From a virus: a stretch of DNA of 24,169 bases. Of this stretch, positions 15,660 to 23,593 are shown piece by piece; position 1 is the first letter of the stretch; each line of letters opens with the position of its first letter. Both the position numbers and the translations under genes were made by a program. Below the pieces are notes generated by a model. The model was not told where the DNA came from and did no database searches. It saw only the letters and a list, made by a program, of their open reading frames with translations. The stretch is taken from IMG/VR virus record IMGVR_UViG_3300044825_000184, positions 1 to 24,169 of that record; one strand, written 5' to 3'.

Positions 15660-17338
15660 TGCCATTCTTACTAGACGGAGACTCTCTGCCAGCCGAGATG
15701 GCTGACTCCATCAATTACTTGCTTGCAAACTTTGGAGCAAACCTTTCTGCTGACCCAAACAGCGGAGAGATCAGTGGTCCCTCAGGGATCATCATTGCTT
15801 ACTTGTACAGGTACTTGGCAGTCAAGTATGCCGACAGTGCTGATGGTTCTGTCAACTTCAGCAACAGCCCAACAAACCGTGAATATTATGGTTTGAGGAA
15901 CACCAACGACACCACCGAATCAACAAATCCTGCGGACTACATTTGGAACAAGGTTTCTGGTGGCTTTGGCACAACCAAGTTTCTGTTCTACCAAACCAAT
16001 GGTGGTCGTCAGATCAACTTTGTTGCAGCTACTACTGCTCCTGATTCGACTTACCTGCAAGAGTCTGGTGCTGCAATTGACTTGGATGTGGTTACAACAA
16101 CCACTGCCTACAACACTGCTGCCCCATCGATCTACATCTGGACATCGACAGCAACTCCACCTGCTAGGCCAACAACGACATCGTTGTACACATGGTCAAC
16201 TGGCTCTTACATGGCTCCTGCTGGTTGGACAACATCACCGATAACAAACACCACCCCTGGTAGCTATCTGTGGGCAATCACCATTCCTTTGGTGGTCAAT
16301 GCCAACACTGTGACATCTACGCTGAATTGGGCAAACACTCTTTACCCGCTTTATGCGTTCTCGTACAACGGTGATGATGGTCCTGCTGGAGGAAATGGCA
16401 TAAGTGCCTTAACGGCTTACAGGGTGCAAAGCCAAGCTGGTACTGCTCCAAGTACTCCTGGCAACACTACTGGCCCTACAGCCCCTGCTGGATGGTCTTT
16501 AACTGCTCCTAGCGTAGCTGTTGGTCAAGTGCTGTGGTACAGCTTTGGTCGTTACAACTCAAGCTCTGCAACCATTGATGGCGTTCCTGCTGGTCAAACA
16601 TCTTGGGGTACGCCAACTGCTGCAAGTGTTTTTCAAGATATCAGATCTGATAACTGGAACGGCTCTAACCCTCCAACCTTTGGTGTTCCATCCTCATACG
16701 GAACAACTGGTTACTACATCCAAAGAACAACTGGCAACGTGTTCTTTAACAACGGCATTTTCCGTGGTGACATCAACACCAATGGAGATGCGGCATTCAA
16801 TGGTGACAACCCAACGACAATTCCTGTAACTGTTGCTGGAACCACCTACAACATTGACTACAGTTCTGCTGCACTTGCGGCAACCAATGCTCCCGGTCAA
16901 GCCAGAACAGGTCATTTTGGTTATGCAACATCTTCTTCTAGCGGCATCAATGCTGGTGTTGTTGGTATAGCAAATACGCTATCAAGAAGTTATGGTGTCG
17001 TTGGTCAAAGCTCAGGCAGTAACGGTGCTGGTGGATTCTTTTCCAACTCATCTGCTGCTGGAGTTGGGGCAGAGGCCGCTAATACTGGCGGTGGAACTGC
17101 CTTGTCTGTTGCTGGTCGAATGACTACCAATAACAGCACATTGGTGACAAACTTATATGCTGATTTGGCTAGGACATTGGTTGGAACTACAAGCAATCAA
17201 TTGAGGTTTGTTAGCGGAACCTCTACAGGAACAGATGTTGCAACCTTTTCTGGGGTCAAACCTGGAGGTGCATCCACTAACGTGTGGATAACTATGCAGA
17301 TTGACTCAACCACAATTTATATTCCTGTTTGGGCATAA
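15659..17338 (+). CDS. Tail fibre with J-like host-specificity modules
   Basis: 559 aa. Seen in order: an N-terminal domain (1-120) with KYADSADGSVNFS and YYGLRNTND, resembling segments of J-type host-specificity proteins; two related modules, each holding a P-A-G-W block: SLYTWSTGSYMAPAGWTTSP (175-194) and TAPAGWSLTAPSVAVGQVLW (274-293), the latter matching the common phage pattern P-x-G-W-S-x-x-x-P-x-x-x-x-x-x-L-W; a segment VFFNNGIFRGDINTNGDAAF (361-380) like the C-terminal part of J proteins; and a Gly/Ser-rich distal tail (about 405-500: GVVGIANT, YGVVGQSS, GAGGFFSNSSAAGVGAE) with a terminal beta cap. It starts within the gp10-like stop (TAATG) behind GAGGA (15645-15649). A receptor-binding role is inferred. 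Confidence 0.75.
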   Translation: MPFLLDGDSLPAEMADSINYLLANFGANLSADPNSGEISGPSGIIIAYLYRYLAVKYADSADGSVNFSNSPTNREYYGLRNTNDTTESTNPADYIWNKVSGGFGTTKFLFYQTNGGRQINFVAATTAPDSTYLQESGAAIDLDVVTTTTAYNTAAPSIYIWTSTATPPARPTTTSLYTWSTGSYMAPAGWTTSPITNTTPGSYLWAITIPLVVNANTVTSTLNWANTLYPLYAFSYNGDDGPAGGNGISALTAYRVQSQAGTAPSTPGNTTGPTAPAGWSLTAPSVAVGQVLWYSFGRYNSSSATIDGVPAGQTSWGTPTAASVFQDIRSDNWNGSNPPTFGVPSSYGTTGYYIQRTTGNVFFNNGIFRGDINTNGDAAFNGDNPTTIPVTVAGTTYNIDYSSAALAATNAPGQARTGHFGYATSSSSGINAGVVGIANTLSRSYGVVGQSSGSNGAGGFFSNSSAAGVGAEAANTGGGTALSVAGRMTTNNSTLVTNLYADLARTLVGTTSNQLRFVSGTSTGTDVATFSGVKPGGASTNVWITMQIDSTTIYIPVWA

Positions 17339-17340
17339 TC

Positions 17341-17607
17341 ATGAGAACAACTGTCATTCCTGAAAAAACAGTTACTGAAGACATTAATTTGATTGAAGAA
17401 ACTCCTGGTATTCAGGTTCGGTTTTTAGTCGGTCAAAAAGAATCAAACGGTAATTGGGTAGTTCCACAGCAGTTTGAAACATTTATTGTTTCTGGCGAAC
17501 AATATGCGGAATTAAATGGTCCTCCATTATCTTGGTGTCCTGATAAACCTGTTGGGACATATAGGAATGAAGATTTATGGCATTACGTTGATATGGTGAG
17601 AGGTTAA
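17341..17607 (+). CDS. Small hypothetical protein
   Basis: 88 aa from ATG 17341; the longer frame from TTG 17329 overlaps the previous gene and lacks a ribosome-binding site. Beta-rich and acidic, with repeats of Glu, Val and Trp (for example IQVRFLVGQKESNGNWVVPQ and LSWCPDKPVGTYRNEDLWHY). No TM segment. There is no good Shine-Dalgarno, so translation is likely coupled to the fibre stop at 17336-17338. Function unknown; possibly a fibre accessory or neck protein. Confidence 0.65.
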   Translation: MRTTVIPEKTVTEDINLIEETPGIQVRFLVGQKESNGNWVVPQQFETFIVSGEQYAELNGPPLSWCPDKPVGTYRNEDLWHYVDMVRG

Positions 17608-17609
17608 TC

Positions 17610-17918
17610 ATGGGAAGTTTTGCACCACAAGTTCAGTTTCCACAATCACCACAAACAGGCAAAGGAACCGGGATTAGTCCTGTTCCCCAGCAATCTGGTC
17701 AACAAAATCAGATGAACGACATTTTGTCTGGATTGCAAGGCTTGGCAGGGGGTAAGGTCACCACTCCAGGTCAGGGTGGTCAACCAGAGATGGGCATGCC
17801 GAATGCTTACGAAAATACGGTACAGCCTTATAATCCACAGCAACCCAAGCCCAGCACAGGTAAGGGAAGTCCTGCAAACAATCAGTTTGCTCCAAATGCA
17901 ATTGGTAAAGGAGTGTAA
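17610..17918 (+). CDS. Gln/Pro/Gly-rich small protein
   Basis: 102 aa, low complexity and mostly disordered-looking: repeated QP, GQ, GGQ and PQ (for example PQSPQTGKGTGISPVPQQSG and NPQQPKPSTGKGSP). Only a short helical patch, NDILSGLQGLAGG, sits at residues 36-48. It begins 2 nt after the previous stop behind AGAGG and ends 2 nt before the next start. No family recognised. Similar disordered small proteins occur in ejection/internal-virion clusters, which would fit the neighbours, but no direct evidence exists. Confidence 0.65.
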   Translation: MGSFAPQVQFPQSPQTGKGTGISPVPQQSGQQNQMNDILSGLQGLAGGKVTTPGQGGQPEMGMPNAYENTVQPYNPQQPKPSTGKGSPANNQFAPNAIGKGV

Positions 17919-17920
17919 TC

Positions 17921-18625
17921 ATGGGTTTCGGTAAAGGCAGTTCCTCATCCGCACCAGTTGTCACAGAAGAGCAAAAAGAGCTTCTCAAAGCGCAAACTGG
18001 ATTTCTGACAGGCACAGCACTTCCTCAGTACCAAAAAACCATTGGTGGTGCTGAAGAGCGAATGAATCTTGCACAGCCTTTTGTTAATCAAGCCGCCAAA
18101 GACGTATTTGGTCGTGCCAGTGGTGTTGCAGAAGGCGCAATAAAACAAGGTGGTGAACTTGTCAAAAGTGGCGCTACTACTCTTGGTGCTTTGTTTGACC
18201 CTAAATACGAACAAGCTCAAATTGATGCTGCCTTGCAAGCAGGTCGTGAATCTGCTCGTGAGTCACAACTTGGTCAAAACGCCATGTACGGTGCTGCTGG
18301 TGGTTTGGGCTCTTCCCGTATGGCTTTGGCTGACAGAAACCTTGCATCCCTGAATGCTCAACGTCAGGCAACTGCTGCTGCTGGCGCTCAAGCTCAGGTA
18401 CAAGCTAACCGTTTGGGTGCTGCTCGTACTGGTTTGGAAACTGGTCAAAGCTTAGGCACTTTGGGCATGAATGCTGGTCAACAGCAGATTACCAGTGCTG
18501 GAGCTCCAATGGACCTGTACTCTAAGTACGCATCCATTGTGTACGGTACACCACAAGCCTCCACAACCCCAAGCTTCCAAGGCACTCAGGGTCAGCGTAC
18601 AAGCAGCAAGGGCTTTGGCTTTTAA
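17921..18625 (+). CDS. Ala/Gln-rich putative internal virion (ejection) protein
   Basis: 234 aa. After a Ser-rich, Gly-rich start (MGFGKGSSSSAP) there is a largely helical, Ala/Gln/Gly-rich body, including ARESQLGQNAMYGAAGGLGS and LNAQRQATAAAGAQAQVQAN, ending in SSKGFGF. Note the GFG at both ends. Composition and position (after the tail hub and fibres, before lysis) resemble short-tailed phage ejection proteins such as P22 gp7/gp20, but I see no diagnostic motif. Strong Shine-Dalgarno AAGGAG at 17908-17913. Confidence 0.65.
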   Translation: MGFGKGSSSSAPVVTEEQKELLKAQTGFLTGTALPQYQKTIGGAEERMNLAQPFVNQAAKDVFGRASGVAEGAIKQGGELVKSGATTLGALFDPKYEQAQIDAALQAGRESARESQLGQNAMYGAAGGLGSSRMALADRNLASLNAQRQATAAAGAQAQVQANRLGAARTGLETGQSLGTLGMNAGQQQITSAGAPMDLYSKYASIVYGTPQASTTPSFQGTQGQRTSSKGFGF

Positions 18626-18634
18626 GGAGCAATC

Positions 18635-19207
18635 ATGTCAGCAGGAATTACACCTTTTGGCGAAAGCTTTGCAGATCCTCGCAGGTACATGGGGCAGAGT
18701 CCTGTTGCTGAAATTGGCAAGGCTCTTAAAACCTATGGCGTTCTTTATGGTCTGCAAAAGTCTGGTGCTATACAAGCCCTGAACAACATGGGCCTCAAGC
18801 AAAACAACCAAGGTGAGTTTACCTATCAACCCTCAAAACCTGCTGGTGCTGTACCTCCAACAGCGCCAGCAATGGGTTCGCAACCTGTTGTCCCACCTCA
18901 GGCTGCTGTTGCTCCAATGCTTCCAGCTACTCCACCTGCTGCTGGTGTTCAGATTACTCCGCTTGGTCAAGACGCACCATCAAACGTACAAACCAATACA
19001 TTTGCTCCACCACCAGATGCTGGTCGGCAAATCCTAGAAGGGACATTTCGTCCTCAGTCTTCTGTTGATGTAAAAAACGAAACAGACTTCAATCCATTGG
19101 CTCCTGACACAAGCAACCAGTTTGCTGTTTCAGGCAATGATTACCAACAAGTTCCAGGCTTCGGCAAGCTGCAAAAGATTGCTAGTCAACTTATGGGGAT
19201 GGGATAA
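18635..19207 (+). CDS. Pro/Ala-rich hypothetical virion protein
   Basis: 190 aa. The N-terminal 60 residues look helical (MSAGITPFGESFADPRRYMG, then ALKTYGVLYGLQKSGAIQAL). The centre (about 63-135) is a Pro/Ala/Val linker (PPTAPAM, VVPPQAAVAP, TPPAAG), and the C-terminus is again folded or helical (GFGKLQKIASQLMGMG). Strong Shine-Dalgarno AAGGAG 5 nt before the start, overlapping the previous stop. Unknown; part of the presumed ejection-protein run. Confidence 0.65.
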   Translation: MSAGITPFGESFADPRRYMGQSPVAEIGKALKTYGVLYGLQKSGAIQALNNMGLKQNNQGEFTYQPSKPAGAVPPTAPAMGSQPVVPPQAAVAPMLPATPPAAGVQITPLGQDAPSNVQTNTFAPPPDAGRQILEGTFRPQSSVDVKNETDFNPLAPDTSNQFAVSGNDYQQVPGFGKLQKIASQLMGMG

Positions 19208-19212
19208 ACATC

Positions 19213-20793
19213 ATGCAAGACACTATGAATCCTCAAGCTCCAGCAGTTACTGCATATCCAAGTGCATTAATTGATGCTGCTCAACTGAAAAACCAAGGCA
19301 ACCAAGACCTGCAAACAAGGAACGTTCCTGGCTTGCTTAATGTTGCCACCAAAGTGGGTACAGACACACCTGAAGGTCGTGCGCTTGTTGATACAGCAAG
19401 AGACATTCAAACTCGTGGCTTTCAATTCAAAACATTGACTGCGCCTATTGAGAATGCCAAGACTGAAGGTGAGCGCAATCTTGCTGCTGCAAATGCTTTG
19501 CGTAATGTCACCGAGCAGCCTATGTATGGTCAGGCCCTTATTGCCTTCATGATGGGTAATAGGCAAGCTGCTTTTAATTTGGCAACAGGTGGTGAAGTCA
19601 AAACATCTGTAGAGTTTGCTAAGGACAACGGCAGCATCATTGAAGTACGAGCTAATGCCCTTGGTCAACCACAAAGCTACTTTGATCGTGGTTTGAACCG
19701 ACTGCTTACGCCCGAAGAATATTCAAAGCGTGGCGGTAGCGTTACCGACTTTGATCGCACAATGGCGGGTAAGAACCTTGAACAAAACCGTGCAGATTAC
19801 AACAAAAAATTCACCGAAGAAAAGGTCAGAAACAGAGAGTTGTTTACTGCTTTTAACGGCATCAATAGCAAGGTAGATACCCTAGAAAAACTTGTATCTA
19901 ACTTGAAGTTTGGTCTTCCTGGTGATGTGTATGCCAACTTGGTCGGCACTTTGTCTACTGCTCAAGGCCAAGCAAGCACCAAGTCTGATTCTTCAACATA
20001 CTTGAACCAGATTCAGCAAAATGCTTCTGCTGGTCGAGGCCAAAAGATTGATGCTACTCTTGCTGCAAAGCTTGGCATTCCCAACAAGTATCTTGGCGAA
20101 ACCTTCTCTATTGACGGCAAATATCTGGTGTCGAAAGACAACTCATTGCGAGTCAGCACAGATAGCCTGAAGCAACAAACAGACAGTGCAAGCCTTGCCT
20201 CTGAAACATCCAAGAACACCACCTCTAACCTAGAGAGTGTTTTGACTTCAGAAAGCTTTAAAGCTGCAATTGCTGGCAAGTCCAAGGAAGAGCAAAGCAA
20301 GATTGTTCAGCAAATGAGGGCTGCTCTTACGTTGAGCAATGAAATTGGTTCAACAATCACAAAAACCATAGATGAATACGGCAAACCATCTTTCATCTCT
20401 TTGCCTACATCTGTAACGTTTGCAGATCCTCAATCGCAGTTCCTGATTCAACTTGAAACAATGCGTCAGAACAGGGACATGATCAACGCATATGCTCCTT
20501 ACTTTGAAGAGGTTGCAAGCGTTTACGACAATGCCAAAACATTGCCTGTGCCTGGAACTATTGGGGCTAACTTTGTCAACAAAGATATCTTCAAAGATAT
20601 CCGCAACAACTATGCAGACAAGATTCAGCAGATCGTCAACACCGATTTCATGAATCGTTCTGCAAGACAAGCAAAGCCAGCAGCACAGCCAACAGCACAA
20701 CCTGCAAAGGCAAATGCTCCTGTTGCTCCTCCTAAACCAAAAGAAGCGCCAAGACCTTCATTGGCTGATCTTAGAAAACAAGCTGGGGGTTAA
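19213..20793 (+). CDS. Large putative internal virion protein
   Basis: 526 aa. Mostly helical, with a globular N-terminal region (about 40-200: ALVDTARDIQTRGFQFK, RNLAAANALRNVTEQPMYG, then ALIAFMMGNRQAAFNLATGG), a charged coiled-coil-like centre (about 190-360), and a C-terminal Pro/Ala/Lys tail (486-526: AAQPTAQPAKANAPVAPPKP). No membrane segment with a usual length, and no transglycosylase catalytic motif recognised, though such an activity is often found in ejection clusters. It shares one base with the next start. The ribosome-binding context is poor (GGGGATGGGAT, 19196-19205). Function by position only. Confidence 0.7.
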   Translation: MQDTMNPQAPAVTAYPSALIDAAQLKNQGNQDLQTRNVPGLLNVATKVGTDTPEGRALVDTARDIQTRGFQFKTLTAPIENAKTEGERNLAAANALRNVTEQPMYGQALIAFMMGNRQAAFNLATGGEVKTSVEFAKDNGSIIEVRANALGQPQSYFDRGLNRLLTPEEYSKRGGSVTDFDRTMAGKNLEQNRADYNKKFTEEKVRNRELFTAFNGINSKVDTLEKLVSNLKFGLPGDVYANLVGTLSTAQGQASTKSDSSTYLNQIQQNASAGRGQKIDATLAAKLGIPNKYLGETFSIDGKYLVSKDNSLRVSTDSLKQQTDSASLASETSKNTTSNLESVLTSESFKAAIAGKSKEEQSKIVQQMRAALTLSNEIGSTITKTIDEYGKPSFISLPTSVTFADPQSQFLIQLETMRQNRDMINAYAPYFEEVASVYDNAKTLPVPGTIGANFVNKDIFKDIRNNYADKIQQIVNTDFMNRSARQAKPAAQPTAQPAKANAPVAPPKPKEAPRPSLADLRKQAGG

Positions 20794-22211
20794 TGATGGC
20801 ATTTGATGAAGCAAAATTCCGTGAAGCAGCTTTAAAGGCTGGTTACTCAGAAGCAGAGATCAACGCAGAGCTAAGGGGACCTGTTCCTGCTGGCGCTGTT
20901 GTCCCTCAAGCAATTGCCAGCGGTCCTGAAACTGTTGCTAAGTTTGATGCAGAAGGTGCTGCTAAACGGGCAGAAATCGTTCAAGGCTTTGAGGAAAGCA
21001 GCAAGAAAGATGCGTCACAGTCTCCAATGACTGTTCTAGGCGTTTTGTCGTCTACCCCCGCTTTGGTAACTGGTGCTGCTGTGCTAGGTGGTTTGACTAC
21101 GATTGCTGCACCCAAAATCTACAAGGGCATCAAAGATCGTTACATGACCAAAGCGCCTGAGATTGATCGAACCATCGACATTCCTACAGGTGGATTCTTT
21201 GACATTGCACCAGACGCTAGCTTGAACCCTCTTGGTCAACCTACGCCTGAAACGATTGACAAGGTTCAACGAGCAGCAAGATTGGCTGAAGCCAACAAAC
21301 AACTAGGCATTGGTCAACAAACTGCAGCCCCTACACCTCCTGTAGCCCCTGCAGTGACTCCTGAGCCTATTTCCACCCCAATCTCAGCAGCACCTATTGA
21401 AGCCCCTGCTCCAACACCATCTGCTCAACCCAATTCTTTTGCAACAGAGACAATTGTCAATGAAGTAAAAGACATGATTCAAAAGACACCAGACCCTGTT
21501 ACTGGTGCTGTAGCACAACCACCACAACCTGTTGCACCTCCACAGGAACTGCGTACAGGTACTGGTAAACCTGCCTTTGCTGGTATGGGTCCAGAAGCAG
21601 CTTTGAACAAAAAGGGTGAGCCCAAATTCAAGCCTGACTATGCTGACATCAACCAAGTGCCTAGGGGTTTTGCTTTTGTTCCCGGCGCTCAATACATTGA
21701 CACACCTCGTCAAAACCTTGGTCAACTTGAATACACCAAGGCATTTACTGAGCGTCCTTTCCCATTGACCAACGAACTTGCCATTCAGCAAGCAAACGAG
21801 ATCAACAGGATGTTGGGCAGAGCTACTCGTGCTGAAGCCAAGGCTGCTGGTTTACCCCCTGCTGAACTGACTCCTGGTATCACCAAGAAGACCAGTGCTG
21901 GCACTAAGCCTGTACGGGTTGCTGGCACTATCGGTGCTTTGGTTGCCATTCCTGACCTTGCTAAAGCAGAGACTGCTGGTGAACGAGCTATGGCTGGAGC
22001 TAACCTGCTTGAAGCTGTCTTGCCACCAGGATTTATGATGTCTGGTGCTGGTCAAGGTTCTAGCAATGTTCCTAGCGTAGATCAAGCCTTGTTGCTGGGT
22101 AGCCCTTACGCTCAGACAGAGTTTGCCAAGAAGCGTAGACAGCAAGAAGAATATACTCGCAAGGTCGGTGCTGGTCGTGGCATCGCTCCTCCATCTGCTT
22201 ACCAGAGATAA
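20793..22211 (+). CDS. Putative ejection protein with hydrophobic segment
   Basis: 472 aa. The start is ATG 20793 (overlapping the previous stop) or the adjacent ATG 20796. A helical, charged N-terminus (1-75) leads to a hydrophobic stretch (about 80-105: VLGVLSSTPALVTGAAVLGG, followed by TIAAPKIYKG), a candidate membrane segment. A long Pro/Ala linker follows (about 178-250). A folded C-terminal part includes RGFAFVPGAQYIDTPRQ and a second short hydrophobic segment (VAGTIGALVAIPDL). It ends 3 nt before the first lysis gene. Membrane-inserting internal proteins of podoviruses have similar layouts; here this is inference. Confidence 0.65.
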   Translation: MMAFDEAKFREAALKAGYSEAEINAELRGPVPAGAVVPQAIASGPETVAKFDAEGAAKRAEIVQGFEESSKKDASQSPMTVLGVLSSTPALVTGAAVLGGLTTIAAPKIYKGIKDRYMTKAPEIDRTIDIPTGGFFDIAPDASLNPLGQPTPETIDKVQRAARLAEANKQLGIGQQTAAPTPPVAPAVTPEPISTPISAAPIEAPAPTPSAQPNSFATETIVNEVKDMIQKTPDPVTGAVAQPPQPVAPPQELRTGTGKPAFAGMGPEAALNKKGEPKFKPDYADINQVPRGFAFVPGAQYIDTPRQNLGQLEYTKAFTERPFPLTNELAIQQANEINRMLGRATRAEAKAAGLPPAELTPGITKKTSAGTKPVRVAGTIGALVAIPDLAKAETAGERAMAGANLLEAVLPPGFMMSGAGQGSSNVPSVDQALLLGSPYAQTEFAKKRRQQEEYTRKVGAGRGIAPPSAYQR

Positions 22212-22214
22212 ATC

Positions 22215-22448
22215 ATGGACAAAGAAGTATCCCATGCCGAAATCTATGAACGTCTTATATTGGTCGAACAAAAGGTAGACCGTATTGACAAGAACACTGA
22301 AGGCGTTGTTGCTGCATTCCAAGCGGCATCGGGTGCTTTTCTAGTCCTTGAAACACTTGGCAAACTTGCCAAACCCATTCTTTACATAGGTGGGTTATGT
22401 GTTGCTGCTGGTATTTACTGGCAAACAGTCAAAGATCACTTCAAATGA
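22215..22448 (+). CDS. Small membrane protein (XhlA-like; holin or accessory)
   Basis: 77 aa. The N-terminal half is an amphipathic coiled coil (about 7-35: AEIYERLILVEQKVDRIDKN), then a single hydrophobic segment (about 52-69: AKPILYIGGLCVAAGIYW), then a short basic tail. Coiled coil followed by one TM is the layout of XhlA-type haemolysin/holin accessory proteins. It sits first in the lysis cluster and its stop overlaps the next start as ATGA. Confidence 0.6.
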   Translation: MDKEVSHAEIYERLILVEQKVDRIDKNTEGVVAAFQAASGAFLVLETLGKLAKPILYIGGLCVAAGIYWQTVKDHFK

Positions 22449-22537
22449 AAGATCTAGCTGTTGCATTTGTTGCAGCAGCAATGCTGGTAGGCTTTGTTAT
22501 CTACTGCATAAGCATCTTCATTTGGGCATTTGCATGA
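22445..22537 (+). CDS. Tiny single-TM protein (30 aa)
   Basis: A complete 31-codon ORF. It starts MKDLAVAFVAAAMLVGFVIY and continues with ten more hydrophobic residues, ending in IWAFA, so nearly the whole chain is one membrane helix with a charged N-terminus. It overlaps the previous stop (ATGA) and the next start (ATGA), which argues for translational coupling, as it lacks a strong ribosome-binding site. Short transmembrane peptides in lysis cassettes can be holins or holin regulators, but with no family recognition this stays hypothetical. Confidence 0.5.
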   Translation: MKDLAVAFVAAAMLVGFVIYCISIFIWAFA

Positions 22538-22608
22538 AACTTGCAATTGGCATCATTGTGTTGTGGTGGCTACTTCAGGTAGCTATTTTTGTTGTAGGAG
22601 TTGTTTAA
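22534..22608 (+). CDS. Tiny single-TM protein (24 aa)
   Basis: A complete 25-codon ORF, MKLAIGIIVLWWLLQVAIFV followed by VGVV: one charged residue at the start and a continuous hydrophobic run. It overlaps the previous gene by 4 nt (ATGA) and the next by 1 nt (TAATG), a spacing unlikely to arise by chance twice in a row. The Shine-Dalgarno of the next gene (AGGAG, 22596-22600) lies inside it. The ORF could still be a non-coding spacer, so confidence is moderate. Confidence 0.45.
   Translation: MKLAIGIIVLWWLLQVAIFVVGVV
22596..22600 (+). promoter_or_regulatory. Shine-Dalgarno within the 24-aa ORF
   Basis: AGGAG lies 7 nt before ATG 22608, so it defines the start of the 160-aa membrane-anchored protein and excludes the longer TTG-initiated frame from 22530. 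Confidence 0.7.
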
Positions 22609-23090
22609 TGGACCCGATCACACTAGCTCTTGCTGGCATGGCGGCTGTTCAAAAAACGGTTTCTATGATCAAAGAAGCATCCGCGACAATGGATGATGTG
22701 AGAAGTCTTGGACCATTGCTTGGCAAATATTTTGAGCAAAAGCACGAGGTCACCAAAGCCCTGAATCAAGCTAAAAGCAGCGGTGGTTCAAACATGGGCA
22801 AAGCCATTCAAATTGAGCTTGATTTGAAAGCACAGCGAGATTTTGAGGAGCAAGTCAAAGGACTCTTTTTCCCCAACAATATGGACGTGTGGAACTCCAT
22901 CATGGTTCGTGTTGCGGAGATGAATAAGCAAGACAAGATTGACGCACAGATTGCTCGTGACAGGGCGTTAAGAGCTAAAAAAGAGCGTGAAGAATTTGTT
23001 GAAATTTTGATTGTTGTCAGTGGTGTCGTGCTGATTTTTCTTTTGGTAGGCTTTGGAGCTTATCTGGTCATGTCTGTAAGGAGTGCGTAA
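22608..23090 (+). CDS. C-terminally anchored membrane protein in the lysis cassette
   Basis: 160 aa. The N-terminal segment MDPITLALAGMAAVQKTV is amphipathic. A soluble region follows with SSGGSNMGKAIQIELDLKAQ and FFPNNMDVWNSIM, which is reminiscent of conserved hypothetical proteins in aquatic phages (from memory, not verified). A charged helix (about 104-130) leads into one strong TM segment (about 132-156: ILIVVSGVVLIFLLVGFGAY), with the bulk of the protein N-terminal. It lies between tiny TM ORFs and the holin, so a lysis role, perhaps antiholin- or spanin-like, is possible but not demonstrated. It lacks a lipobox, so it is not an obvious o-spanin. Confidence 0.65.
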   Translation: MDPITLALAGMAAVQKTVSMIKEASATMDDVRSLGPLLGKYFEQKHEVTKALNQAKSSGGSNMGKAIQIELDLKAQRDFEEQVKGLFFPNNMDVWNSIMVRVAEMNKQDKIDAQIARDRALRAKKEREEFVEILIVVSGVVLIFLLVGFGAYLVMSVRSA

Positions 23091-23593
23091 TGCTGTCTCT
23101 TATCTCTACTCTTGGTGGTTTGCTAATCTCTGGCTTGCCTAAGCTGCTGGAGTACTTCCAAAACAAAGCCGACCAAAAGCATGAACTGGCATTGGCTCGT
23201 GTTCAAACAGAACGTGAATTACAACTGGCTGCTGCTGGCTTTGCTGCACAAGCTCGTATTGAAGAGATTCGCACTGAGCAAGTAGCCATGCAGTCTCAAG
23301 CGCAGATGACTGAAGCAGCCCTTAAACACGACGAGAAGGTGCTTGAAAAGGCTAGTCAATGGGTAGCTAACTATGTTGGCACTGTTCGCCCTACAGTGAC
23401 ATATATCTTTGTGATTGAGTTGGTTGCAATTAATGCCTTCATGGCTTGGTATCTGTACCAGCACCCAGCACTGATCAACAACATTGATGACGTTATTCTT
23501 TACTCTGACCTGATTTTTTCTAGCGATGAGATGGCAATGCTTGGTGGCATCATTGGGTTCTGGTTTGGTAGCCGTAATTGGGGCAAGAAGTGA
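23090..23593 (+). CDS. 3-TM holin (GTA_holin_3TM-type)
   Basis: 167 aa. The N-terminus has an amphipathic hydrophobic segment (about 4-20), then a long charged helical region (25-90, Gln/Glu/Lys-rich), then two TM helices (about 101-122: VTYIFVIELVAINAFMAWYL; and 147-161) and the hallmark end IIGFWFGSRNWGKK. The VRPTV motif before TM2 and the FWFGSR end match the 3-TM holin family known from gene transfer agent release. It would make inner-membrane holes to release the endolysin. Strong Shine-Dalgarno AAGGAG at 23078-23083. Its stop overlaps the next start as GTGA. Confidence 0.8.
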   Translation: MLSLISTLGGLLISGLPKLLEYFQNKADQKHELALARVQTERELQLAAAGFAAQARIEEIRTEQVAMQSQAQMTEAALKHDEKVLEKASQWVANYVGTVRPTVTYIFVIELVAINAFMAWYLYQHPALINNIDDVILYSDLIFSSDEMAMLGGIIGFWFGSRNWGKK

